Shown here piece after piece: positions 9,070 through 17,018 of a stretch of 55,287 bases of DNA. The first letter of the stretch is position 1, and every line of letters starts with the position of its first letter. Made by a program: the position numbers and the translations under genes. The stretch covers positions 1-55,287 of the forward strand of contig JAZOML010000017.1 of the NCBI GenBank assembly GCA_045653945.1. Direction: 5' to 3'. Under the pieces are notes generated by a model. The model was not told the DNA's origin, did not search any database, and worked only from the letters and a program-made list of their open reading frames with translations. Origin of the DNA: SIG673 sp045653945. Its GTDB lineage: Bacteria; Bacillota; Clostridia; Oscillospirales; CAG-272.

Positions 9070-9375
9070 ATGAAAACCTATTCAAAGAAAGGAATAATAC
9101 TGCTTTGCTCACTTGCATATTTTACAAGCTATTTTGCAAGAAAGGACTTTGCCGCCGTTTCCGCAGGAATTCTTGAAAGCGGATTTTTCGATAAGGAATT
9201 TGCAGGTCTTATCGGTACTGCAATGTTTGCTATGTACGGTATAGGTCAGGTTACAAGCGGTTTGCTCGGATGGAAGGAAAACATCATCGCTTGGGGTATG
9301 ATTGCACTACTCGGTGTAATTTGCACCGTTCTTTCATACAAAAAATACACCGCATTTTGCAAGGAAGATGAATAA
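9070..9375 (+). pseudogene. Internally deleted MFS transporter (GlpT/UhpT-like ends only)
   Basis: The 101-residue product begins like a sugar-phosphate/glycerol-3-phosphate MFS permease (LAYFTSYFARKDFAAVSAG, then GLIGTAMFAMYGIGQVTSG, i.e. TM1 and TM2). At about residue 65 it passes straight into what looks like the last helix and C-terminal tail of such a permease (WGMIALLGVICTVLSYKKYT). Family members are about 430 residues, so some 330 internal residues would be missing, without a frameshift. The reading frame is clean, the start has GAGGAG, and a good promoter and terminator flank it. It is thus either a neat in-frame deletion remnant or a retained three-helix mini-protein. Transport activity is not expected. 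Confidence 0.65.
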
Positions 9376-9384
9376 TACAAAACG

Positions 9385-9419
9385 GCGTTTCCCATTAGTA
9401 CACGGGAAACGCTTTTTTT
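9385..9419 (+). terminator. Rho-independent terminator after the MFS remnant
   Basis: The stem GCGTTTCCC / GGGAAACGC (9385-9393 and 9404-9412) with a 10-base loop is followed by seven T. Confidence 0.9.
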
Positions 9420-9502
9420 ATAAAAATTCGCTCTTTAAAATCTACTATGCCTTATCTCATTACAAAAAGATAATTTTTGTCCACCTATTTACAAATTTAT
9501 TC

Positions 9503-9531
9503 TTGCTTTTTTTACACGAATTTGCTACAAT
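9503..9531 (+). promoter_or_regulatory. Sigma-A promoter for the glycyl radical enzyme operon
   Basis: TTGCTT (9503-9508), a 17-base spacer and TACAAT (9526-9531) lie 60 bases upstream of the start codon. No obvious operator was recognised between it and the gene. Confidence 0.65.
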
Positions 9532-9590
9532 ATTATTGTAAAGAAATAATTTGAGGCTTTTGCTTCAACTTAAAGAAAGGATTTACCGCC

Positions 9591-11630
9591 ATGACCGATA
9601 GAAACAATAAATACAGAGAGTATATTTCAAACAAGGAGCATCACGTACTTCGTACCGACAAGGCTCCCGATCCTGCACTTTTCACTACGGGTGAATACCA
9701 CGTCAGAATGAAAAACCGTTTCAAGGCTTTACTTGAGCTTCAGGATCCGGTATTTATCGAAAACGAGATGTTCATTCCCACCCGCACCTGCATAGCCGAC
9801 CCCGAAATTCTCACCGAAAATGATCCCGAGATAAAAAATGGCGCTCTTATGCACGAGAGAGGTTGGCTCTCCAACGTTTGCCCCGACTACGGTCAAGCAA
9901 TCGGACTTGGACTTCTCGGTCTTAAAAGAGAAATTCTCGCTAGTGCTATGGCTACCTCCGACAAAGCAAAAAAAGACTATGCCGACACACTTGTTGACGT
10001 AATAGATTCTATCCTAGCTTTCGTTGAAAGATACAAAAAGGCAGCGTGCGAGGCAGGTCAAACCGAAATTGCAAAGGTTCTTGAAAGAGTTCCCGCATAC
10101 GGTGCAACCACCTATCGCGAGGCACTTCAGTCATTTAGAATTATACATTTTTGCCTGTGGCTTGAGGGCGACTACCACGTTGGAGTAGGTAGATTTGACC
10201 AGTATATGCTTCCTTACCTTCTCTCCGATATGGAAAAGGGAATTATTACCTATGACGAAGCGCTTGAAATGACCGAAAACCTTTTCATCACCTTCAACAA
10301 GGACAGCGACCTTTATATCGGTATGCAGATGGGTGATAACGGTCAGTCGATGATGCTCGGCGGACGTGATATTGACGGAAACGACCAATACAACGTTCTC
10401 TCTGAAATCTGCATTAAGGCTTCTCTTGGCGTACAGATGATTGACCCCAAGATAAACCTCCGTGTTGACAAGAACACGCCCTTTGAGCGTTTCGTATTCG
10501 GAAGTGAGCTTACCGCTACCGGTATGGGATTCCCTCAGTATTCAAATGACGATATAGTTATCCCCGCTCTTCTTGATTACGGCTATGAGCCCAAGGATGC
10601 GGCAAACTACACCGTTGCCGCTTGTTGGGAATTCATTATTCCCGGTCTTGGTATGGAAATACACAACCTTACAGGCCTTTCCTTCCCCGACGTTGTTAAC
10701 ACCGTTATCCGACGCGACCTTGACAAGTGCGAGGACTTTGCTTCCTTCCTTATCTTTATAGACAAAGAAATCAAGGCAAGAACAAAGGCTATCGAGCAAA
10801 AGTATGTAAATATCTTCTGCCGTCCCGCTCCTCTTATGAGTATTATTATGACAAATAATATTAAGACTCTTACCGACGTAACTCTTGGAAACAAGTATAA
10901 CAACTACGGTATTCACGGTGTTGGCGTTGCAACGGCTGCGGACAGCATTGCGGCAGTTAACGCTCTTGTGTTCAACGGTCATATGAGCGTTGCCGAGCTT
11001 ATTGATATGCTTGACAAGAACTACGAGGGTTACGAGGAAGTAAGAACGAGAATTCTCACCAAGTTCCCTCATATGGGTAACAACGACGATGCAGTTGACC
11101 AGTATGCAGTTATGCTCCTCGACAGCTTTGCAAAGTCGCTTAAAGGACTTAAAAATGACCGAGGCGGTATCTTCCGTGCAGGTACGGGTACTGCAATGTT
11201 CTACGCATCGGGTAGAGATACCGGCGCATCAGCTGACGGACGCCGCTCCGATGACTACCTCCCCACCAACTACTCACCTACGCTCGGAGTAAAGCTTAAC
11301 GGTCCTCTTTCCATTATTCAGTCCTTTGCAAAGCCCAACCTCCGTGAGGCTTGTAACGGCGGTCCTCTTACCCTTGAACTTGCATCAAGTGCGGTTAAGG
11401 ATAAAGAAGGTATTGAAAAGACCGCATTTATCGTAAAGAAGTTTGTTGAGCTTGGCGGACATCAGATGCAGCTCAACGTTGTAAACCGTGAAAAGCTCAC
11501 CGATGCTCAGGCGCATCCCGAAAAGTACAAGAACCTTGTTGTTCGTGTATGGGGCTGGAGCGGTTACTTTACCGAGCTTGACAAGGTTTATCAGGATCAA
11601 ATCCTTTCCAGAACCGAGTACAACGTTTAA
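9591..11630 (+). CDS. Glycyl radical enzyme of the pyruvate formate-lyase superfamily, substrate unknown
   Basis: An oxygen-sensitive radical enzyme of 679 residues. The thiyl Cys is Cys345 in TVAACWEFIIPG, where the CxE pattern (Cys plus Glu two residues on) resembles the GCVE motif of dehydratase- and lyase-type members such as CutC and diol dehydratases rather than the Cys-Cys pair of true PFL. The glycyl loop near the C-terminus is RVWGWSGYFTEL, with radical Gly655; family members usually have RVxGY, so Trp replaces Tyr. The protein is 100 or more residues shorter than most characterised members, mainly before the Cys. The start has GAAAGGA upstream. The activase gene begins on the base after the stop codon. 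It probably cleaves or dehydrates a small organic substrate; which one is not shown. Confidence 0.88.
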   Translation: MTDRNNKYREYISNKEHHVLRTDKAPDPALFTTGEYHVRMKNRFKALLELQDPVFIENEMFIPTRTCIADPEILTENDPEIKNGALMHERGWLSNVCPDYGQAIGLGLLGLKREILASAMATSDKAKKDYADTLVDVIDSILAFVERYKKAACEAGQTEIAKVLERVPAYGATTYREALQSFRIIHFCLWLEGDYHVGVGRFDQYMLPYLLSDMEKGIITYDEALEMTENLFITFNKDSDLYIGMQMGDNGQSMMLGGRDIDGNDQYNVLSEICIKASLGVQMIDPKINLRVDKNTPFERFVFGSELTATGMGFPQYSNDDIVIPALLDYGYEPKDAANYTVAACWEFIIPGLGMEIHNLTGLSFPDVVNTVIRRDLDKCEDFASFLIFIDKEIKARTKAIEQKYVNIFCRPAPLMSIIMTNNIKTLTDVTLGNKYNNYGIHGVGVATAADSIAAVNALVFNGHMSVAELIDMLDKNYEGYEEVRTRILTKFPHMGNNDDAVDQYAVMLLDSFAKSLKGLKNDRGGIFRAGTGTAMFYASGRDTGASADGRRSDDYLPTNYSPTLGVKLNGPLSIIQSFAKPNLREACNGGPLTLELASSAVKDKEGIEKTAFIVKKFVELGGHQMQLNVVNREKLTDAQAHPEKYKNLVVRVWGWSGYFTELDKVYQDQILSRTEYNV

Positions 11631-12500
11631 ATGAACGGTACTGTTTTTGACATTAAAGAATTTTCCGTCTATGACGGCCCCGGCGTAAGGGTAACAGTCT
11701 TTTTAAAGGGCTGTCCCTTGCGCTGCAAGTGGTGTCATAACCCAGAAGGACTTTCGAAAAAACCGCAAATTATGGTTTCCACCGCTTGTATAGGATGTAA
11801 TGCTTGTAAGGTACCTGAGTGCCCTATTTCCGGCTCTCTTGCAAATTTGCACAAGGGCGGCTACGAGTGTACTGCCTGTGGCAAATGCGTAGACAAATGC
11901 CCATACGCCTACCGTAAAATAGCAGGCAAGGATTACACTCCAAAGGAGCTTGCCGACGTTATAATGAAGAACGCAATCTTCTTAACCGACGGCGGCGGAG
12001 TAACCTTTTCAGGTGGCGAGCCCACTATGCAAAGCGATTTTATGCTTGAGGTCTTTGATTTGTTACCACTACACAAAGCTATTGAAACCTGTGGCTTTTG
12101 CAAAGAGGACACATTTAAAAAGGTGCTTGATAAAATCGACTTTCTGTTCTTTGATATCAAGCATACTGACCCCGAAATGCACAAAAAATACACAGGCGTT
12201 GACAATGCTCTTATATTGCGTAATTTAGAGCAGGTCAAGATGAGCGGCAAGCCGTTTATAGCACGTATTCCTATGATAAAAGGTGTAAACGACGGTGTCG
12301 AAAATCTTGAAAAAACCGCAGAGCTTTTAAAAGATGCAAAAAATTTGCTCCGTGTAGAAATTCTCCCCTACAACGGTGCGGCAGGCGCAAAATACGATAT
12401 GACGGGTATGGTTTACGGTCAGAATTTCGTCGCCCCCAAAAAGGACGAAATTGATATTACTCCGTTTACAAAAGCAGGTGTAGAGTGCAAAATAATGTAA
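11631..12500 (+). CDS. Glycyl-radical enzyme activating protein (radical SAM)
   Basis: A radical SAM activase of 289 residues that would abstract hydrogen from Gly655 of the upstream enzyme. The cluster motif is CPLRCKWC (Cys28, 32, 35; CX3CX2C) after FSVYDGPGVRVTVFLKG. An inserted ferredoxin-like segment of about residues 53-90 carries further Cys groups (CIGCNACKVPEC and CTACGKCVDKC), as in activases of non-PFL glycyl radical enzymes. The first group is CX2CX2CX4C, one residue longer than usual. The glycine-rich motif TFSGGEPTMQ follows. It abuts the enzyme gene with no gap and overlaps the next gene by 16 bases, so the three are one transcript. Confidence 0.93.
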   Translation: MNGTVFDIKEFSVYDGPGVRVTVFLKGCPLRCKWCHNPEGLSKKPQIMVSTACIGCNACKVPECPISGSLANLHKGGYECTACGKCVDKCPYAYRKIAGKDYTPKELADVIMKNAIFLTDGGGVTFSGGEPTMQSDFMLEVFDLLPLHKAIETCGFCKEDTFKKVLDKIDFLFFDIKHTDPEMHKKYTGVDNALILRNLEQVKMSGKPFIARIPMIKGVNDGVENLEKTAELLKDAKNLLRVEILPYNGAAGAKYDMTGMVYGQNFVAPKKDEIDITPFTKAGVECKIM

Positions 12501-12934
12501 AAAGAAGCTTGCTTGCAGGCGTATTTTCAGTTGTACTCCTTGCAGCACTGCTAATCGCATATTTCCTTACTCTCAATGAACCGACTCCCGTAATAGATAT
12601 ACCGAGCCAAGACTCGGAAGGTATAAATACAAAATCAAGCGATGGCGTTACATACGTTGGAAACGGGTTTGAGATTGTCGAATATACGCATAGTGTAAAA
12701 AAGGGTGAAACGGCAAAAATTACCGTTTCCGCCGAAGACGAGTCCGAGCTTGATATTTCCGTTTACTATACCTCGGGCAAAAGTACCGCCTCTGTATTTT
12801 CCTCAAAAACCGTAAATAAGGATACAAGCGCAGAGTGGAAATGGACTGTACCAAGCACCACCACAGCAGATGAAATCCGAATAGTTATCCGTTCAAGCGA
12901 TACCTACGCAACACTGTATATTGACGTGCTTTGA
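12485..12934 (+). CDS. Membrane-anchored protein with an Ig-like domain, function unknown
   Basis: A 149-residue protein: one N-terminal hydrophobic segment (about residues 8-29, SLLAGVFSVVLLAALLIAYF), a low-complexity linker, then a beta-sandwich of about 90 residues (YTHSVKKGETAKITVSAED to VIRSSDTYATLYIDVL) resembling bacterial Ig-like extracellular domains. It is likely anchored with the domain outside. The start is GTG 12485, inside the end of the activase gene, with AGGTG just upstream; translation is probably coupled. A link to the glycyl radical enzyme rests on co-transcription only. Nothing in the sequence gives a biochemical role. Confidence 0.7.
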   Translation: MQNNVKRSLLAGVFSVVLLAALLIAYFLTLNEPTPVIDIPSQDSEGINTKSSDGVTYVGNGFEIVEYTHSVKKGETAKITVSAEDESELDISVYYTSGKSTASVFSSKTVNKDTSAEWKWTVPSTTTADEIRIVIRSSDTYATLYIDVL

Positions 12935-12972
12935 TTTTTATTTACAAAAAATCCAAAAAATTAATAAATATC

Positions 12973-13010
12973 TACAAAGCGACTGTTTTGTCAAAAACAG
13001 TCGCTTTGTA
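12973..13010 (+). terminator. Long perfect hairpin downstream of the glycyl radical enzyme operon
   Basis: A 17-bp perfect stem (TACAAAGCGACTGTTTT at 12973-12989 with its complement at 12994-13010) and a GTCA loop. The T run after it is weak (CCTTTTGC), so it is a plausible but not textbook terminator. The rest of the region up to 13237 is AT-rich and holds no gene I can support. Confidence 0.65.
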
Positions 13011-13237
13011 CCTTTTGCTTATATTTTTGGTAATTATATACACTTATATTGTGAATTTAGCCATAATGTTGATATTTTTATAAACCTTATATGCAATTAT
13101 TTACCCTTTACAAATTAGAAAAACTATGTTAAAATATTAATACAAAGTAAATCAATTCACACAATAAATTTAACCCAAAAAGAATATTTTTACAATATTT
13201 AATTAATTATTTTCAAAAAGAAGGGAGCAAAACGATT

Positions 13238-13462
13238 ATGAAGCACCTGACACAGTTCAAAATTTTAGCTTGCGTTATATCTGTTTTAATAATTGTTACA
13301 GCGATTTTATCGCTTTACTTTGCTCTCTACCCTATTTTCCATTCAAACGATGCGCCGCAGGTGATTTTAAATATACTGCTGATTATGAACGTTACAATTC
13401 CCGCACTTGGAATAGCAACGATGATAACATTTATTCATTACAAAAACAAAGATATTGGATAA
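13238..13462 (+). CDS. Small two-helix membrane protein, unrecognised
   Basis: A 74-residue protein with two predicted membrane helices (about residues 8-31, ILACVISVLIIVTAILSLYF, and 40-65, VILNILLIMNVTIPALGIAT), a short polar loop between them and a basic/acidic tail HYKNKDIG. The ATG has AAGGGAG at about 12 bases upstream. It stands alone: about 230 bases of AT-rich DNA lie upstream and a strong terminator downstream. I do not recognise a family. Confidence 0.6.
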   Translation: MKHLTQFKILACVISVLIIVTAILSLYFALYPIFHSNDAPQVILNILLIMNVTIPALGIATMITFIHYKNKDIG

Positions 13463-13495
13463 AAAAATCTGCCGAAATCATTCGGCAGATTTTTT
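13462..13495. terminator. Bidirectional terminator
   Basis: The perfect 15-bp repeat AAAAAATCTGCCGAA / TTCGGCAGATTTTTT with loop ATCA gives a T run on both strands. It ends the small membrane protein gene and, on the minus strand, contains the last codons of the polytopic membrane protein gene. Confidence 0.92.
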
Positions 13496-14263
13496 ATTTA
13501 AGTATATAAATTTTCTTTTTCCGTTTCTTTTAAAGCTTTCGGAAGCAAGTCCAACACAAAGCATTATAACAAATCCAAGCGCCGCAAGAGATATTAAAAG
13601 CAGGTACGGAAGTCCAAATTCAAGCAGTATACCGCCAACGTCATTTGGTATATTATAGTAGTTTTTAGGATTGGTTATATAGTTTACGTTACTAATAACC
13701 TCAGCGATAACGTTAAGCAAAACATAAACTACACACATAAGCACCATCCCTCTCGTATAAGGATGCGTTAGCATTTTGCGAGAAAAGGTATATTTATCAA
13801 CACTCATATATGTATTTTTTCTTTTCGCATACACTGAAACGGCAATATACACCATAAGCAACGCAAAGGCGTTTATAATTACAGTGATTATCGGCTCTAC
13901 AAGCGAAAGTATTCTCTTACTTGCAACAAACTCGCCAAAATACATCGAAAGAAGCTCAATCAGCTTTGAAATAAAAGCAATCCTTATAATCGCCTTCGAG
14001 TTAGAGCCAAAATTTATAATTGCCACCGCAAGCACACCAAAGCCAATGTAAAGCGGTACAAACGAAAATATAGCTTGAAGTATCAAAAGCGGAAGTGTTA
14101 TATAGCCTCGATACGCAATATTTGCATCCACATAGCTCAGTAGCACCTTCAGAACGACATTATTAAATATCGGGCAAAAGATAAACGCAGCCACACCAAG
14201 CCAAAGAAGGCTTTTATACATATAAATTTCCGAATAGGTGGGCTTTCGCATTTTTTGTTTCAT
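13478..14263 (-). CDS. Polytopic membrane protein, unrecognised
   Basis: A 261-residue, strongly hydrophobic protein with about six predicted helices (around residues 16-35, 51-80, 90-110, 120-145, 172-195 and 215-240) and a basic C-terminal tail (ESFKRNGKRKFIY). The start has AAGGATAAAATT before the ATG. It follows metA by only 15 bases and must share its transcript, yet nothing in it resembles a known methionine or homoserine transporter. The stop codon lies in the loop of the terminator hairpin. Confidence 0.7.
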   Translation of the reverse strand: MKQKMRKPTYSEIYMYKSLLWLGVAAFIFCPIFNNVVLKVLLSYVDANIAYRGYITLPLLILQAIFSFVPLYIGFGVLAVAIINFGSNSKAIIRIAFISKLIELLSMYFGEFVASKRILSLVEPIITVIINAFALLMVYIAVSVYAKRKNTYMSVDKYTFSRKMLTHPYTRGMVLMCVVYVLLNVIAEVISNVNYITNPKNYYNIPNDVGGILLEFGLPYLLLISLAALGFVIMLCVGLASESFKRNGKRKFIYLNKKSAE

Positions 14264-14278
14264 AATTTTATCCTTAAT

Positions 14279-15196
14279 TTATTTTATCTCGTTTACGTCG
14301 TATGGTGTAAGCTGATATACGAAGTAATTAAGCCAGTTGGAAAACAGCAGGTGAGCGTGTCCTCGCCATTTATTGGGAGGAGTATTTTCGGGATTATCGT
14401 CGGGAAAATAGTTTACGGGAATATCAATGGGAAGTCCCTTTGCGATATCTCGGAAATATTCCTTTGAAAGTGTATCAAAATCGTATTCTGCGTGTCCCGA
14501 AACAAAGAACATATTTCTATCCTTTGCTCCGATAATAAATGCTCCCGCATCCTCCGAGGCGGCAAGAATTTCAAGGCGTTTTTCCTGCTTTATATCCGAA
14601 AGTTTTACCTCGGTATGTCTTGAGTGAGGTGCAAGGAAGGTTTCGTCAAAGCCGCGCAGAAGCGGATGCTTAGGACAAAGAGCCTTATGCTCATATATAC
14701 CGAAAAGCTTTTTATCAAGCTTATGCTTGGGCACTCCGTAGTGATAATAGAGCGCCGCCTGAGCCGCCCAGCAAATATGGAAGGTGGAAAAAACGTGAGT
14801 TTTAGACCATTCCATTACACGACAAAGCTCTGGCCAATAATCCACTCCTTCAAACGGAAGCTCCTCAACGGGCGCACCCGTTATAATCAATCCGTCAAAT
14901 TTCTCGTCGCATATATCATCAAAGCATTTATAAAACGCAGTCATATGCTCGGCGGGTGTGTGCTTTGAAACGTGAGATGCGGTTTGAAGCAGGGTTATCT
15001 CGACCTGAAGAGGCGAGTTGGAAAGCAGTCTTGTAAGCTGCGTTTCGGTTACTATTTTTGTGGGCATAAGATTCAGCACCGCAATTTTCAGCGGTCTTAT
15101 ATCCTGACAAGCGGCGCGGTTTTCGGTCATAACGAATATGTTTTCGTTTTCAAGCACGCTTTTAGCAGGTAAACTTTCAGGTATCTTAATTGGCAT
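14279..15196 (-). CDS. metA: Homoserine O-acyltransferase MetA, probably acetyl-CoA specific
   Basis: The first committed step of methionine synthesis: acyl transfer from CoA to homoserine, in the cytoplasm. The protein is 305 residues, close to the family norm. Catalytic Cys lies in HICWAAQAALYYHYG; the His/Glu region is MFFVSGHAEYDFDTL. Substrate specificity in this family is set near the motif TGAPVE: a Glu after TGAPV is found in acetyl-transferring members, Gly in the E. coli succinyl-transferring type. Here the sequence is TGAPVEELPFEGVDYW, so O-acetylhomoserine is the predicted product. A well-spaced promoter lies upstream; no SAM riboswitch or T-box is evident in the short leader. Confidence 0.93.
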   Translation of the reverse strand: MPIKIPESLPAKSVLENENIFVMTENRAACQDIRPLKIAVLNLMPTKIVTETQLTRLLSNSPLQVEITLLQTASHVSKHTPAEHMTAFYKCFDDICDEKFDGLIITGAPVEELPFEGVDYWPELCRVMEWSKTHVFSTFHICWAAQAALYYHYGVPKHKLDKKLFGIYEHKALCPKHPLLRGFDETFLAPHSRHTEVKLSDIKQEKRLEILAASEDAGAFIIGAKDRNMFFVSGHAEYDFDTLSKEYFRDIAKGLPIDIPVNYFPDDNPENTPPNKWRGHAHLLFSNWLNYFVYQLTPYDVNEIK

Positions 15197-15231
15197 ATCC
15201 TATCCCCTTTTCTTTAAAACTTATTTTAATA

Positions 15232-15260
15232 ATTATATACTATATTTATAAAAACAGCAA
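15232..15260 (-). promoter_or_regulatory. Sigma-A promoter for metA
   Basis: On the minus strand TTGCTG (15255-15260), 17 bases and TATAAT (15232-15237), 36 bases upstream of the ATG. The leader is too short for a riboswitch. Confidence 0.7.
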
Positions 15261-15342
15261 GGGATTTGCGTTTTTTTTTACAATTTTTTTAACTTTTATG
15301 TCAAAAATAAAAAAGAATTAACTTTATATAAAATATTTACAC

Positions 15343-15371
15343 TTGATTTTATGCTTTATATATGTTATCAT
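15343..15371 (+). promoter_or_regulatory. Sigma-A promoter for the lipoprotein-tcdA unit
   Basis: TTGATT (15343-15348), a 17-base spacer and TATCAT (15366-15371), 34 bases before the start codon of the lipoprotein gene. Confidence 0.55.
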
Positions 15372-15404
15372 AACAGTACATATATTAAAAAGGATTTTCA
15401 AAAT

Positions 15405-17018
15405 ATGAAAAAAATTCTAAAAAATGCTTTAGCGCTTACACTAACTCTTTGCACATTATTTTCGTTTTCTTCATGTAGCACACCACTGGGCACAGGCTAC
15501 TGGTCGAGCGAGGAATACGATTTGACGGCAGAGGAAGACGCAACGGCGATAACTGAAATTTTAAACAGCGCCGAGGCTAAAAACGAGGCTTTAAGCAATA
15601 TAAAATACACTTACGATTTTTATATTGAATATGAAACGAACGACGATACCCTCAAGCTTGGCACTAAAAACGTGATAAGCATCAAGGATAAAAATCTTTC
15701 CACTATGACGGCGCACCGTCAAAATAGCTATACAAGTCTTAAAAACGGAACAACTCAAAGCACTCAAAACGAAGATTTTTACTATTCAGCAGGCAAAATT
15801 TACACAAAACGCTTCGGCAAGAATTACAGTGGTGCGCTCAAAGGCGAAGAATTTTTACCATATACCGAGTATTCGGATATTTCGGTAAACACCGAATTTT
15901 TAAGTGAAATATTCTTTGAAAAGGCAACCGTTTACGATTGCTTTGACGGTATAACGGAAATTGTATTCATTGAGGCCCACTCCTACCTTAACACCGCAAT
16001 CGCAAGCTTTGTCGGTCTTGACAAAACCGACTATAAATACGAGGTCAGCGAGGTTATTCTGACAGTTTCTGTGAATTCCGACGGCTATATGAACAGCCGA
16101 CAGCTAAAATTCCGTATTGATTATTATAATGAAAGCTCCCCGAACAACGTAATTACCTATTACGGAACCTTTGCATACACCCTTGACGCAACTGAGGACT
16201 TTGAGGTTACCGCACGTCCGAGTGGCGTAAGTTACACTGATATTTCTTATATAAACTTGCTATCCTCTCTTTCGGAAAACGGCTACAAAATTCTTTTTGA
16301 CCACACAGCGATAAGCGCTACCTACAAAAAGAGCATCAAGGTAACCGATACAGAGGATAATGAGTACACCTACACCTCATTTCTTGACATCCGTTCACTT
16401 ATCAAGGACGGAAAGTATTACTACTCAAGCGTTGATACCGAGAATTTTCTCAAGGATTACCCCGCAAAAGAGGACGAACACTCCTTTGATACGGTTGGAA
16501 TTTTTATAAACGATAACACTTACAGTGAACGCCGCTACGATTACGTTAAGAGCGAAATGTCTGAGCCGATAGATAGAACTGAGCACGACTACACGGTAAC
16601 CGAGCTTTACTCCATAATGAACACGGCTCTTGGAGCTGAGCAGCTCTCCGAAAACGAGATATTCTCCTTTGCGGTTGCAGGTGAGGACGAAAACACCGTT
16701 ACCTTCTCCGTAGTTTTCACAAACTACGCAACAAAGTATTTTGCCGGATATCTTATCGACACCTTCCTTGACGATATTAACGTTGACTCATACGGATTCC
16801 GCTTTGATAAATGCGATATCTTTATAACCGTTCGTAAGAGCGACGGTTGTCTAATCAAGCAGGTAATCGACTACAAGGGCTCTATTTTCCAGGTAGCAAG
16901 CTCAAACTACACAATTACCGCAGAAGGAAAAGTTGAGCTTACGGTAAACTCCACTGAAAATAACTTTGAAATGCTCACAGAGCAAGATTTCGATAATGAG
17001 GTAAACTCAAACAAATGA
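15405..17018 (+). CDS. Secreted lipoprotein, function unknown
   Basis: A 537-residue protein with a lipoprotein signal peptide: basic KKILKN start, hydrophobic ALALTLTLCTLF, lipobox FSSC (Cys about residue 24), then a polar mature protein. The rest alternates short beta strands with Tyr-, Thr- and Asp-rich stretches. It seems to hold two similar halves (about residues 45-270 and 285-530), each with Tyr-rich strands such as KIYTKRFGKN and GKYYYSSVDTE, like LppX or other lipid- or ligand-carrier folds; that comparison is tentative. Start ATG 15405 has AAAAAGGA upstream; an upstream TTG-type reading adds residues that destroy the signal peptide. It overlaps tcdA by 4 bases. Confidence 0.75.
   Translation: MKKILKNALALTLTLCTLFSFSSCSTPLGTGYWSSEEYDLTAEEDATAITEILNSAEAKNEALSNIKYTYDFYIEYETNDDTLKLGTKNVISIKDKNLSTMTAHRQNSYTSLKNGTTQSTQNEDFYYSAGKIYTKRFGKNYSGALKGEEFLPYTEYSDISVNTEFLSEIFFEKATVYDCFDGITEIVFIEAHSYLNTAIASFVGLDKTDYKYEVSEVILTVSVNSDGYMNSRQLKFRIDYYNESSPNNVITYYGTFAYTLDATEDFEVTARPSGVSYTDISYINLLSSLSENGYKILFDHTAISATYKKSIKVTDTEDNEYTYTSFLDIRSLIKDGKYYYSSVDTENFLKDYPAKEDEHSFDTVGIFINDNTYSERRYDYVKSEMSEPIDRTEHDYTVTELYSIMNTALGAEQLSENEIFSFAVAGEDENTVTFSVVFTNYATKYFAGYLIDTFLDDINVDSYGFRFDKCDIFITVRKSDGCLIKQVIDYKGSIFQVASSNYTITAEGKVELTVNSTENNFEMLTEQDFDNEVNSNK

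Noticed and set aside
12921..13118. 65-codon plus-strand frame after the Ig-like gene
   Set aside because: It spans the long hairpin, lacks a ribosome site and is low-complexity AT-rich sequence.
15197..15404. SAM riboswitch or T-box for metA
   Set aside because: The metA promoter is only 36 bases from the start codon, leaving no room, and no conserved core was seen.
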